64,000 nt of DNA from Delphinapterus leucas (GCF_002288925.2 NW_022098050.1:10183239-10247238); one strand, 5' to 3'. Shown: positions 23,990 to 36,219, numbered from the stretch's first letter. Notes: generated from the letters alone by a model not told the origin. Program-made: numbers and translations.

Positions 23990-24190
23990 CTGCTGAACAG
24001 GAAAGAGAAGAGGGTGTGGGAGTGAGCTGGGCCTGAGATCTAACCCCAGCTCTGCCACGTGCTAGCTTTGTGTCCCTGGACAGGTTACTTAACTTTGGAC
24101 ATTGTCTCACCTACAATATAGGCTTGCTGTTAGGTTAGAGAAAATATAAGTAACAACAACATTTATCACACAGCAAGAATTTCAGAAAGG
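23990..24190 (+). repeat. MIR SINE, diverged
   Basis: 'cagctctgccacgtgctagc' followed by 'ggacaggttacttaacttt' is the MIR 5' half and core in plus orientation. From 24200 to 24820 I see nothing I can name. Confidence 0.6.
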
Positions 24191-24829
24191 GTAGTTGCTT
24201 CAGTGATTCAACAGAATCAGGACAACCCTAGGTAACATTGAAAAGTCTGAGCAAGTTTTCTCCTCCCTTTCTTCCCTCTTGGTGACTCCCTTACCTCCTT
24301 CTCAATAACTCTGAATATTCAGTATATACATTTTTGTTCTTCATGTATTCTCCTTGTTAAAGACCCCTTCCTGCTGTCAAAACAGGAAATTATTTACAAC
24401 TCTTAATTAGTTAGCTGATTGCAAACAGCATTCTCAAGTAAATATTTTATCCTTCATGTACAATAGAATGAAAAATAACTGTTCTCAGTTAAAGGAATTT
24501 CATGCCAGGGTGATTTTGTCCCTCCCACCACCCAGGACCAATCCAATATTTTATATTTTCCACAACACTTTACACAGTATTAATTGGTATTGAGTTATCT
24601 ATGCATCATTTATGATTTATTTTACTTCACTATGAATATAGTCCTTACTGATATTGTTAAATATCAGTTAAATAAAATCTTCGTGTCTCCCGTATTACTT
24701 CTTCCAAGAGCAGTAAATTTTCTGAACGCAGTATGTGCTGTCAGAACATATTTTTTTGTTAATATATACTAGGTTAGAATATGCTTATGTTTAAGATTTA
24801 TAATGCAACAAAAGGAGCGCTTTAGTAGC

Positions 24830-24965
24830 ACATTCTTATTATTTTTATTGAATAAATTTGACATGTTAACGTGTAAGTTTAAGATGTACAGCTGTTATTT
24901 TGTTACATTTATATATTGTAATATGATTGCCAATGTAGCCATATTTATCACATTACATAATGTCC
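24830..24965 (-). mobile_element. Ancient L1 3' UTR fragment
   Basis: 'ttattgaataaatttgacat', 'taagtttaagatgtacagct' and the following 'tatattgtaatatgattgcc' resemble an old L1 3' end in reverse. From 25010 to 25650 there is sequence I do not recognise, with open frames of about 100 codons on both strands but no sign of a gene. Confidence 0.55.
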
Positions 24966-25654
24966 GTAATTCGGGCTCCTTTGGTTGTGTTACCCAAATG
25001 TGTTAGTAAGCCTAAACAGAAATACAGTGCAGCATCCCTAAATAGGAAGAAAAGTAATCAATAGATAGAGACAATTTAAGTGATGTTTCAGTACAGTTAG
25101 GAACTGGCTGCAGAGGCTGAATGTCAAGGTCTTCTAGGCCAGAAAAAGTAAGATTAAAGACATAAAAAAGACTTCCCCCTTATAAGTGGGAAGACCAGAA
25201 AGGGAAAAGGGAACCTACTGTGCTAAATGAAGTCAGTTCCAAAGATTTGCAGTTCTCTGGTGATGCGGGTCACCCGGAAACGGATGGAGAGAAGGTGAAG
25301 GCAAAGCAGGTCTGTCAGGAGAGCTAAGGCAAGAGGTGCTGAGGGCAAAGATTGAGGTGCAGGCAGCTTTGAGCGCAAGAAGTATGTAGGTATTCGCAGA
25401 TGGGAGGAAATGCCAGAGCGGCTGATACCAAAAAGTACCCCATCCATCTTTACATGGAAAGGGAAAGGATTTCGGGAGACAGGCATACCAAGGTTTCTCA
25501 GGTCAGAAATGCCAGCTTTAGGAAAAGAAGCAGTGGAGAGTGAGGCAGACACCCGTAAACAAACGAAATTACCTTCCTTAAGGACAAATCCAAGGCTTAT
25601 GGGGGCTCGTGTGGCACAGGTGAGGCATCAACCAGTAAAAATCTCAAAACAGCC

Positions 25655-25810
25655 TTTGTGCTTCAGTTTCCTCATCTAAACAATGGGGAAAATAAAACTA
25701 CATGTACCTTATCGAGTAATGGACTTGTTTACAATGAGGTAATCTATGAAAAAGGCTCAGAAGAGAGCCTGGCACATAGTAAATGCTATGCATGTTTGCT
25801 ATTATTATTC
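25655..25810 (+). repeat. MIR SINE
   Basis: 'cttcagtttcctcatctaaa' and 'agcctggcacatagtaaatg' in the MIR order, ending in an ATT run. Confidence 0.75.
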
Positions 25811-26036
25811 TGACACTAATCCCGACTTAATGTGCACCTTCTAAGGGCAGCCCCAGCGGCCTTTGTAGAGGAGAAGAGCATCATCCAGCAGTAAGGCAGT
25901 AAAAGAGCACTACTCCAGGACCACATAATACACAGTTACTTCATTACTTTGTGCCACCTTAAGGAAGCTTCCAACTTCCGTAAGTTTAGAACATTTGTGA
26001 TGCTGATGGTAGATGTCAGGAAGGGAAAAGGTAGAG

Positions 26037-26185
26037 AAGTGGTCAAACTCACACATTGTTTTCTAAAAGTTGTGTACGATGGGTAAAATAAAGTCTTCAC
26101 AATTTTCTTTTACTCAGGTTTCCCTTTCATTTCATTTACCCATCGTACGCAACTTTTAGAAAACAATGTGTGAGTTTGACCGCTT
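26037..26185. repeat. 51-bp near-perfect inverted repeat with 47-bp loop
   Basis: The left arm (26037-26087) and right arm (26135-26185) are reverse complements at 49 of 51 positions. The inner 47 bp differ at one position. Both mismatches would be G-U pairs in an RNA read from the plus strand, so the RNA stem would be fully paired. The loop is 26088-26134. I find no terminal motif of a known transposon and no clear flanking duplication. The flanks 25815-26036 and 26190-27040 contain no feature I recognise. Confidence 0.9.
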
Positions 26186-29100
26186 TCATGTTCTATTTAA
26201 CATAGCTCACCCAAGACGTCGCCATGCAGGTGCCAGGATGGATTCATGGGGCACTTACTGGCTCCTTCAAAACAATTGAAGAAGCAGGCAAGTGGCCTCT
26301 ATAGACCAATGAGTCAATACTCCTTTTCTTTTTGGGGTGCTGAACTCCCAGCAGAAGCTATTAACAATGAATTGTTTTGCATTTCATTGAGCTGTAAATT
26401 GTAAACGCCTCCCCCAATCCCTACTGCTCTCTCACATTTCCTTCCTCTGAGCACTATGTCTAAAAGATCTAACTAGTTAATGAGCTCTGTGTTCCTTTTA
26501 CTTCCTAAGAAAAAAACGCAAACTTTGTGAACCTTATTAGTAACACTGTGCTTGCTAGAAAAATAAAGCAGCGTAATTTTAATCCATAATCCACAGCTAA
26601 GTATGTCTAAGATGCTTAGCATTATAACAATTAGTACTTACTCAAGATAATGAAATCTTTCTCTAGGTCATCCATCCTTCTTTCCTTCCTTCCTTCTGAG
26701 AAATGGCTCTGAGGAATGGCCAGGACCCCTCAGCTCTGGGGGTTTATGAGTAATAAGATATATAAAAATTTCAGCCTCCTGCTATCAAAGAAAGAGGTCT
26801 TGGAAGACTAAGATACATCATGCACAAAGTCAAACATTTATGACTCAAACGCCGTTGCCAGCACCATCCTAACAATTGTCTTGATTTAGAGAAAATGACA
26901 TTCCCCAATGGGATTCCTGTTTCTCTTTGCCTACCAATGGCAGGCAACAGGAGAAGAATTGTAGAAGCTTTGGATTGTTTTGATAATTCTCAAGGATAGT
27001 AAAAAATGAAAAAAACCTGCTAGGGGAATACATAGGATCAATATACTTTTTTTAAATAAACTTTTTATTTTTGAATAGGTTTAGATTTACAAAATTATCG
27101 TAAAAATAGTACAGAGTTCCCATACCCCTCAAACCCAGTTTCCCTTATGATTAGTATCTTACATTAGAATAGTGCATTTGTCACAATTAATGGATCAATA
27201 TATTATATATTATTTTAACTAAAGTTCATACTTTATTCAGATTATCTTAGTTTTCCACTAGTGTCCTTTTCTTATTCTAAGATCTATCCAGGACACAATA
27301 TTACATTTAGTTACTGGGTCTCCTTGCACCCTCTTGGCTGTGACAATTTCTTAGACTTTCCTTGTTTTTGATGCTCTTTGACAGTTTTGAGGAGTACTGG
27401 TCAAATATTTTGTAGAATGTCCATCGATTGGGGTTTGTCTGATGTTTTTCTCATGATTAGACTGGGGTTATGGGATTTGGGCAGGAAGATCACAAAGGTG
27501 AAGTGCCATTCTCATCACATCATATCAAGGGCCCATACCATCAACGTGACCTATCACTGTTGATGTTAACCTCGATCATCTGACTGAGATAATGTTTGTC
27601 AGGTTTGTCCACTGTACAGCTACTCCCTCTATACTATACTCTTTGAAAGCAAGTCACTAGGTACAGACCATACTCAAGGGTTGAAGAGTTAAGCTCCACC
27701 TCCTTGAAAGGCAGTGTCTATATAAACTATTTGGAATTCTGTACAGGAAGTTTGTCTATTTTCCCCCATGTATTTATTCATTTATTTCTATCAGTATGGA
27801 CTTATGAATATTTATTTTATTCTTTGGGTTATAATCCAATACTACTTTATTTTGTTTCTCAAATTGCCCCAGCTTTGGTTATCAATAATTCCTTCAGTCA
27901 GCTGGTTCCTGTATCCCTTTGACATATGCCAACCATTATTTATTCATTTGTATTTCCTTACTTTCTGGTGCTATGAGATGCTCCAGACTCATCTTGTATA
28001 TTTCTTGTCTCCCTCCTAAAATCTGTCATTTCTCCAAGGGGCCTTGGTTCCTTTTATTGGAGAACAATATTAGAAACCAAGATCTGGGTACTAGGTATTG
28101 GGTTTTCATTGCTTGTAGGCCCTCTCAGTTGATGGAGCAAAAAGACATATGTGTGTATACAAACCCATGTATATATATATACCTACAAATGTTCCTATAT
28201 GTAGTTATGTATATCTATATTAAGCTAATCAGGAGTTCATATGGATATCAACAACTCATTCTAGCCTCTTCATCTTGCCTATCTGTAGTCTCCTGCTCCA
28301 ACAGTGAGAAACCTGGCACCCACTATCCATCATCCATTTACTTAGCTGTTTATTACAGTATACACGTGTACATGTATGTATAGCTGTTTATTACCCCATA
28401 TGCCCATGGGGGAAAACTTTATCAGCTAGAGCAGTGCTTATGTATAGTTCCTTTTGCCTTTATTCTTACAACTTCACTCATTTCCAAAATTACTTAGGTT
28501 AGCATCTTATTCCCCCATCCCCTTCAGTGAGGTTGTTTTATACATTTGTAATACAGTTAGACTATTTTGTCACATTCTGCATTCCACTCTGGAATCCTCC
28601 AACTTTCTAAATGATTTTTTTAAATTTGCATACATTAAGGTTCACTCTTTGTATTTTAAGTTCTATGGGATTTGACAAATACTTAAATGTCTTATATTCA
28701 CCATTACAATATCACACAAAATAGATTTACTGAATTAAACAATCTCCTGTGTTTCACCTATACAACCCTCCCCTCACACCCCAAACTTCTAGCAACCACT
28801 GATCTGTTTACTGTCTTTATAGCTTTTCCTTTTCCAAAACATCATATAATCAGAATCACACAATGTGTAGCCTTTTCAGACAGGCTTCTTTCACTTAGTA
28901 ATTTGCACTTAAGATTCACCCATGTCGTTTTGTGGCTTGATAATTTATTTCATTTTATCACTGAATAATATTTCATAATATAAATGTGCCATCATTTGTT
29001 TATTCATTCACCTATTGAAAGACATCTCAGTTGCTTCCAGGATTGGCAATTATGAATAAAGATGCTATAAGCATTTGAATGCAAGTTTTTGTGTAACATG

Positions 29101-29493
29101 TTTTCAAATTATTTGGGTAAGCACTTAGATTACTGATCATATGAGAATATTAGATTTAGTTTGTAAGAAACTGCCAAACTATCTTCCAAAAAAACTGTAT
29201 CATTTTGCATTCCCATCAGCAATGAGTGAAAATTTCTGTTGCTTTTGCATCCTGGCCACCAATTGGTATTGTCAGATTTTTGGATTTCAGCCTTTCTAAT
29301 AGGTGTGTAGTTGTATCCAATTGTTGTTTTATTTTACAATTCCCTAATGGCAAATGATGTTGGGCATCTTTTCATATGCTTATTTGCCACCTGTATGTCC
29401 TCCTTGATGAAGTGTCTGTTTAGGTCTTTTGCCCATTTTTAATTGAGTTGTCTCTTTTCTTGTCGTTGAGTTTTAAGAGTTCTGTACATTTTG

Positions 29494-31067
29494 ACACTTT
29501 ATGACATAATTCACAGCAAGATCCTTTTTGACCCACCTCCTAGAGAAATGGAAATTAAAACAAAAATAAACAAATGGGACCTAATGAAACTTCAAAGCTT
29601 TTGCACAGCAAAGGAAACCATAAACAAGATGAAAAGACAACACTTAGAATGGGAGAAAATATTTGAAAATGAAGCAACTGACAAAGGATTAATCTCCAAA
29701 ATATACAAGCAGCTCATGCAGCTCAATATCAAAAAAGAAACAACCCAATCCAAAAATGGGCAGAAGACCCAAATAGACATTTCTCCAAAGAAGATATACA
29801 GATTGCCAATAAACACATGAAAAGATGCTCAACATCACTAATCATTAGAGAAATGCAAATCAAAACTGCAATGAGGTATCACCTCACACCAGTCAGAATG
29901 GTCATCATCAAAAAATCTAGAAACAATAAATGCTGGAGAGGGTGTGGAGAAAAGGGAACCCTCTTGCACTGTTGGTGGGAATGTAAATTAATACAGCCAC
30001 TATGGAGAACAGTACAGAGGTTCCTTAAAAAACTAAAAATAGGGCTTCCCTGGTGGCGCAGTGGTTAAGAATCTGCCTGCCAGTGCAGGGGACACAGGTT
30101 TGAGCCCTGGTCCGGGAAGATCCCACATGCTGTGGAGCAACTAGTACGTGTGCCACAACTACTGAGCTTGCGCTCTAGAGCCTGCGTGCCACAACTACTG
30201 AAGCCCACATGACTAGAGCCCATGCTCCACAACAAGAGAAGCCACCACAATGAGGAGCCCGTGCACTGCAATGAAGAGTAGCCCCCGCTCACTACAACTA
30301 GAGAAAGCCTGTGTGCAGCAACGAAGACCCAATGCAGCCAAAGCTAAATAAATTAAATAAATAAATAAACTAAAAATAGAGCTACCAAATGACCCAGCAA
30401 TCTCACAACTGGGCATATACCCTGAGAAATCCGTAATTCAAAAAGAGTCATGTACCCCAATGTTCATTGCAGCCCTATTTACAATAGCCAGGACATGGAA
30501 GCAACCTAAGTGTCCATCGACAGATGAATGGATAAAGAAGATGTGGCACCTATATACAATGGAATATTACTCAGCCATAAAAAGAAACGAAATTGAGTTA
30601 TTTGTAGTGAGGTGGATGGACCTAGAGACTGTCATACAGAGTGAAGTAAGTCAGAAAGAGAAAAACAAATACCATATGCTAACACATATATATGGAATCT
30701 AAAAAAAAAAATTGGTTCTGAAGAACCTAGGGGCAGGACAGGAATAAAGACGTGGACATAGAGAATGGACTTGAGGACACGGGGAGTGGGAAGGGTAAGC
30801 TGGGACGAAGTGAGAGAGTGGCATGGACATATATACACTACCAGATGTAAAATAAATAGCTAGTGGGAAACAGCCGCATAGCACATGGAGATCAGCTCAG
30901 TGCTTTGTGTCCAACTAGAGGGGTGGGATAGGGAGGGTGGGAGGGATATGCAAGAGGGAGGAGATATGGGGATATATGTATACATATAGCTGATTCACTC
31001 TGTTATAAAGCAGAAACTAACACACCATTGTAAAGCAATTATACTCCAATAAAGAAGTTAAAAAAAA
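29494..31067 (+). mobile_element. Younger L1, 5'-truncated, 3' end with tail
   Basis: Plus-strand L1 from the ORF2 C-terminal third ('cacagcaagatcctttttga') to the 3' UTR and short poly(A) at 31060-31069. A perfect 19-bp target duplication, aagagttctgtacattttg, is at 29475-29493 and 31068-31086. A SINE (30043-30366) lies inside. ORF2 pieces such as 29491-29820 and 30460-30702 are open but separate. Confidence 0.93.
30043..30366 (+). mobile_element. CHR-type SINE (long subtype)
   Basis: Full SINE starting gggcttccctggtggcgcag, with a (TAAA)-type tail at about 30344-30366. Target duplication aaactaaaaatag at 30030-30042 and 30367-30379. It is the innermost of three nested elements. Confidence 0.93.
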
Positions 31068-31194
31068 AAGAGTTCTGTACATTTTGGATAACAGTCCTTT
31101 ATCAGCTATGTACTTTGAAAATATTTTCCCCAGTCTGTGGCTTGTCTTTACATTCTTTTAACATTGTCATTTACAGAGCATAAAATTGCTGATT

Positions 31195-32265
31195 CCCAGT
31201 GCTTTCTCCCACAGTGGATGTGGCTCTGGTGCCCTTTCGGAGCTCATACCCACCAGAGGTAGGGCTGACCTCCATGCCAATTGTCAGTGCTCCCACAGTG
31301 GATACAGGTCTGGGGGTGGCACCAGCAGGAGCAGACTGGGGGCATGCACACCGGGTTGTGGTTGACATCACAGAATTGCATTTCCCCGGTGGACAGCACC
31401 TGGGGAGGAATACTCAGTGGCTCCTTTCCCAGTGAGAGTGCTCTAGTCCCACCTACCTCATACTGCAGCTTAGAACCAGATCTGGGGGCTTCTACTCCAA
31501 CAACTGGGGAGCAGACCCTTCCCCCAACAGGACTGTAACAGCCATAGAGCAAAGAGGAGGCCCCACCCAACATTTAGTGCAGGCTTTTGTCACCACAACA
31601 CCAAACACACCCCCTATCAAGAGGACAACAGACAGCACATTCTGAGGAAAGATGTGGCAGACATCCATACCAAACACAGCCCTCACCCCAAAAATATTGG
31701 ACTCTCACAATCTACACAGGGATGCTTCCACATAAAAACAGTCCTTCAGGACCACAGGTGATAACTGTTTCTCCTAAATTCATAGAGTCAGAGAAATTTA
31801 AGTAAAATGAAAAAGCAGAGGAAATACTCCCAATTAAAAGGACAAGAGAAATCTCCTGAAAGAACAGACAATGAAACAGATCTCTCCAGTATATCACACC
31901 CCGAGTTCAAGAAGGAGGTAATAAAAATGCTAAAGGAAATAAGAAAGGTTATTGTTAGAAATATAGACCACTGTAACAAGGAACTAGAAATTATAAAGAG
32001 GAACCAATCAAAATTAGACAACTCGATTGCCTAGATAAAAACCCAGCTAAAGGCAATGCATAGCAGACTAAATAATGAAGAAGAATGAATAAGTGATCTG
32101 GAAGATAGAATAATGGAAATCACACAATCAGAACAGCAGACAGAAAAACAAATGAAAAAAGTGAAAGCAACATATGAGATCTATGGAATAATATAAAACA
32201 CGCCAACCCATGCATAATAGGGATCCCAGAAGGAGAAGAAAGAAAAGTGGATCGAGTCTTCCAGT
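31195..32265 (+). mobile_element. Old L1 5' fragment (5' UTR and part of ORF1)
   Basis: Plus-strand 5' UTR-like sequence followed at 31807 by an ORF1-type frame (75 codons open, then stops). Downstream frames still show 'ISDLEDRIMEITQSEQQTEK', typical of L1 ORF1. It ends abruptly at about 32265 against an L1 fragment of opposite orientation. Confidence 0.65.
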
Positions 32266-33475
32266 CCATGAACATGAGCTATTTTTCCATTTATTTAGAT
32301 CTTCCTTGATTTTTTAATCAGTGTTTTGTAGTTATCTACATACAGGTACTGTACATATTTTATTTATCCCTAAGTATTTGCTTTTTAAGTGCTATTATAA
32401 ATGGTATTTTTTTAACATTTCAAATTCCATTGATTCATTGTTGGTATATAGGAAAGCAATTGACATTTGCATATTGCAACCTTGTTCTTTATTAGTCCCA
32501 GGAGATTTTTGTTGGTTTCTTGGGATTTTCTACAAAGACAATCATGTCATCTGTAAGTAGAGAGTTTTATTTCTTCCTTTCTAGTCTGTATATCTTTTAT
32601 TTTCTCTTCTCACCTTATAGCATTAACTAAAACTATATTGAGTAGGAGAGGTGAGAGAGGACACCCTTGCCTTGCTCTTGATCTTAGGGGAAAGTGCTCA
32701 GTTTCTCACCATTAACTGTGGTCTTATCTGTAGGGTTTTTGTAAATTTTTTTTTTTATCTATTTGAGGAAGTTCCCTTCTATTCCTAGTTTGCTGAGAGT
32801 TTTTCTTTTTTTAAAATCATGAATTGGTATTGAATTTTGTCAAATGCTTTTTCTAAATCAATTGATATGTTTACGTGATTTTTTTCTCTTTAGACTGTTG
32901 ATGTGGATTACATTGATTGTGTTTTGAATGTTGAGTCAGTCTTGCATACCTGTTATAAATCTCACTTGAGTGTGGTATATAATTCTTTATATGCATTATT
33001 GGATTTCATTTGTTAATATTTTGTTGAGGATATTTATTTCTATGTTCATGAGAAATATTGGTGTAATTTTCCTTTCTTGTAATATCTTTATCTGGTTTTG
33101 TTATTAAGGTAATAATGGTCTCATAGAATGTGTTAGGAAGTATTTCACTTTCTATTTTTTAGAAGAGATTATGGAGAACTGGTATCATTTCTTCCTTAAC
33201 TATTTGGTGGAACTCACTGGTTAAACCATCTGGGCCCAGACATTTCTTTTTTGCGGTACACGGGCCTCTCACTGTTGTGGCCTCTCCCGTTGCAGAGCAC
33301 AGGCTCCAGACGCACAGGCTCAGCGGCCATGGCTCACAGACCCAGCCGCTCCACAGCATGTGGGATCTTCCCTGACCGGGGCACGAACCTGTGTCCCCTG
33401 CATCGGCAGGCGGACTCTCAACCACTGCACCACCAGGGAAGCCCCCAGACATTTCTTTTTTTGGAAGGCTATTAA
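32266..33475 (-). mobile_element. Old L1 ORF2 (reverse transcriptase) fragment
   Basis: Minus-strand reverse transcriptase region, from 'tttagatcttccttgatttt' to 'ggtttaaccagtgagttcca' read in reverse. It may be the upstream continuation of the old L1 at 27045-31190 with about 0.9 kb of ORF2 missing, or a separate insertion. A SINE sits at 33253-33444. Confidence 0.7.
33253..33444 (-). mobile_element. CHR-type SINE
   Basis: Minus strand. Target duplication ccagacatttctttttt at 33236-33252 and 33445-33461 is perfect over 17 bp; the left copy runs into the T tail. This copy is close to the consensus, so fairly recent. Confidence 0.93.
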
Positions 33476-33760
33476 ATTAAAATTTTCTTGTAGTCACATT
33501 TTAAAAAGAAACAAGTGAATTTAACTTGAATAATAAACTTATTTAACCTAATATATCCCAATTATTGTCATTTCAACATGTAGTTAATATAAAATATATT
33601 AATGAGATATTTTATATTCTTTTCTTGAACTAAGTCTTTGAAATACGGTGTATATTTTATACTTACTGCACATCTCAATTTGAAATAGCCACATATCAAG
33701 TGCTCACATATCAATAGCCACATGTAGCTAGTGGCTACCATATTAGACAGTACACCTAAG
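33476..33760. mobile_element. Non-autonomous hAT-Charlie element (MER1/MER3-like)
   Basis: 'tagtcacattttaaaaagaa', 'tcatttcaacatgtagttaa', 'ggtgtatattttatacttac' and 'gccacatgtagctagtggct' follow, in order, a well-known short hAT element whose end reads tggctaccgtattggacagc. The exact member is uncertain. From 33765 to 34500 nothing is recognised. Confidence 0.65.
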
Positions 33761-34504
33761 GTCTAAATCAAAGCTGTGGTTATTGTTGAGTTTCAATAAT
33801 ATATATTATATCTTGTCTCTCATTAGGATATTAATGATAGAGTACAGATTTATTATTTTTTAAAGGAAACATTCTGATACTTTCCCTTAAGAGAGAATCA
33901 TATTGACCACTATCAGAAAATAAGCTTTGCCAATGAAAAGATACTATGTATGATATTATTTCTCATGTTGTAAATTAATTTTAGGGAATGTCACAAAATC
34001 TTCAAGAGGCAAATAAACCAAGCTGCAATGTGATAACTGGAAACTACCCTTTTCTGTGATAAAGTGCCTCTAACAATTTCAAATTGAGTTACTATACTCA
34101 GAGAACTGTAAAACCAAAGCTATCCACTAGCAAAGTGACTTGACCTTGTTTGCACTAAGCCATTTATTGTTAGCATAAATTTATAATGTGGACTACTCAA
34201 CAAATACAGCAGAGCAATTAGTTCTATTGAATATACATCCCTGTGTGATGTTGGCTTAACGAGGCTTTTCTCCTTCATTATATAAGCCACTTTCCCTTTC
34301 CAGACCTGTCCCTATTGGTCCTCAGAAAACCCAAACATTATGGGACCAGCAAGTTGACCAGTGCTTTGGATTTGGCCAGGAATGCAAAAGATGCAAACAA
34401 GAGTAGTAGGAACCTTATTTCTGGCTCAGAGGTCCAGTGGCTAACAGGTGTTTTAGCCTCCATGAGGTTCCCCAAATCTTGGCAGCATCCAGCCAAAAGC
34501 AGGA

Positions 34505-34645
34505 ATGGGCTCCTTATCTGTATTGCACTCACCATTGTACCCCTGAGACCTAGAAGGGGTGAGCACATTATAAGTGGTTAATAAATAACAATTGGATGGA
34601 TGGATGAGTCAATGAAGAAATGCATGCATAAATGAATGAATAAAA
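34505..34645 (+). repeat. L2 LINE 3' end
   Basis: 'agaaggggtgagcacattat' then 'aagtggttaataaataacaa' and TGGA/GAAT-type units match the L2 3' end. 34650-34847 is unassigned. Confidence 0.5.
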
Positions 34646-34847
34646 ATAAACTGCCTTCTCAGGGATCCGCAGTCCTCCTGCCTGCCAAAGTGTAGGCTCC
34701 AGGCCAAATTCTGAAGTCAGAAAGCTTTGTCTTTGATTTCCTCTCATCTCCTTTTCTTGGTGCCCTTATGTTCTCATAAATTCTAGCCTATGTCTTATTC
34801 CCACATTTTCTCCTAATCCTTTGTGATGCGATTATTTTCCCTATTGG

Positions 34848-36058
34848 GTACCATTTCCACTAAGATCAGGAAAAAGACAAGGTTGCCCACTCTCACCACT
34901 ATTACTCAACATAGTTTTGGAAGTTTTAGCCACAGCACTCAGAGAAGAAAAAGAAATAAAAGGAATCCAAATTGGAAAAGAAGAAGTAAAGCTGTCACTG
35001 TTGGCAGATGGCATGATACTACACAGAGAGAACCCTAAATATGCTACAAGAAAACTACTAGAGCTAATCAATGAATTTGGTAAAGTAGCAGGATACAAAA
35101 TTAATGCACAGATATCTCTGGCATTCCTATACACTAATGATGAAATATCTGAAAGTGAAATTCAGAAAACACTCCCATTTACCATTGCAACAAAAAGAAT
35201 AAAATATCTAGGAATAAACCTACCTAAGGAGACAAAAGACCTGTATGCAGAAAATTACAAGACACTGATGAAAGTAATTAAAGATGATACAAATAGATGG
35301 AGAGATATGCCATGTTATTGGATTGGAAGAATCAACACTGTGAAAATGACTCTACTACCCAAAGCAATCTACAGATTCAATGCAATCCCTATCAAACTAC
35401 CAATGGCATTTTTCACAGAAATAGAACAAAAAATTTCACAATTTGTATGGAAACACAAAAGACCCTGAATAGCCAAAGCAATCTTGAGAAAGAAAAACGG
35501 AGCTGGAGGAATCAGGCTGCCAGACTTCAGACTATACTACAAAGCTACAGTAATCAAGACAGTATGGTACTGGCACAAAAACAGAAATATAGATCAATGG
35601 AACAGTATAGAAAGCCCAGAGATACACCCACGCATCTATGATCACCTTATCTTTGATAAAGGAGGCAAAAATATACAGTGGAGAAAAGACAGCCTCTTCA
35701 ATAAGTGGTGCTGGGAAAACTGGACAGCTACAGGTAAAAGAATGAAATTAGAACACTCCCTAATACCATACACAAAAATAAACTCAAAATAGATTATAGA
35801 CCTAAATGTAAGGCCAGACACTATCAAACTTTTAGAGGAAAACATAGGCAGAACACTCTATGACATAAATCACAGCAAGATCCTTTTTGACCCACCTCCT
35901 AGAGAGATGGAAATAAAAACAAAAATAAACAAACAGGACCTAATGAAACTTAAAAGCTTTTGCACAGCAAAGGAAACCATAAGCAAGATGAAAAGACAAC
36001 CCTCAGAATGGGAGAAAATATTTGCAAATGAAGCAACTGACAAAGGATTAGTCTCCCA
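34848..36058 (+). mobile_element. Internal L1 fragment without 3' end
   Basis: Plus-strand L1 that begins inside the reverse transcriptase ('accatttccactaagatcag') and stops in ORF2 at 'gattagtctcc', with no 3' UTR or poly(A). It overlaps the copy at 40638-44308 by about 150 bp of homologous sequence and the copy at 29494 by about 200 bp. The flanks 'ccctattgggta' and 'cccaattaggta' resemble each other only loosely, so no duplication can be claimed. Confidence 0.85.
34917..35468 (+). pseudogene. L1 ORF2 reverse transcriptase fragment, 183 codons open
   Basis: The open stretch covers the later part of the reverse transcriptase. The motif normally read as FADD is LADG here (34998-35009 region), so two residues of the catalytic box differ, including loss of the second aspartate. 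Downstream it reads through the thumb region to a stop at 35466-35468, where a tryptophan codon is usual (HKRP then TGA). It is catalytically dead. Confidence 0.8.
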
Positions 36059-36219
36059 ATTAGGTAAATGGAAAAGCAGGCTCAGAAGCAAGCAGAAGCT
36101 CTGAATGCTAATCTTGACCCTGGCTTTATCCATCAGGATGCTCTTGAACATCTTCCTTCAAGCCTGGGACTCAGATTAATGCCTTCTATTCCTACACAGC
36201 TTGGATGGCTGCTACTCAC

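Larger units (their letters stand above)
27045..31190 (-). mobile_element. Ancient L1 (L1M/L1ME type), interrupted
   Basis: A minus-strand old L1: long 3' UTR (27045 to about 28800), then ORF2 C-terminal sequence to 29474, resuming at 31087 after the inserted younger L1. The text 'aggtcttttgcccattttta' before the insertion and 'ggataacagtcctttatcag' after it are adjacent in L1 elements, so the two parts join exactly once the insertion and one duplication copy are removed. Confidence 0.75.

Noticed and set aside
25223..25679. Overlapping open frames of about 100 codons on both strands
   Set aside because: No recognisable domain, no splice or promoter context, and both strands are open at once, which points to chance.
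26037..26185. MADE1 or another known mariner MITE
   Set aside because: Length, arm sequence and lack of a TA duplication do not fit MADE1. The arms do not match any terminal repeat I know.
30043..30130. tRNA gene
   Set aside because: The tRNA-like A and B boxes belong to the head of the CHR SINE, as in the other SINE copies; no cloverleaf with a usable anticodon context is preserved.
31195..33475. Twin-priming inversion of one L1
   Set aside because: Twin priming places the inverted 5' part next to a 3' part with a poly(A). Here the second piece has no 3' end and the order is wrong.
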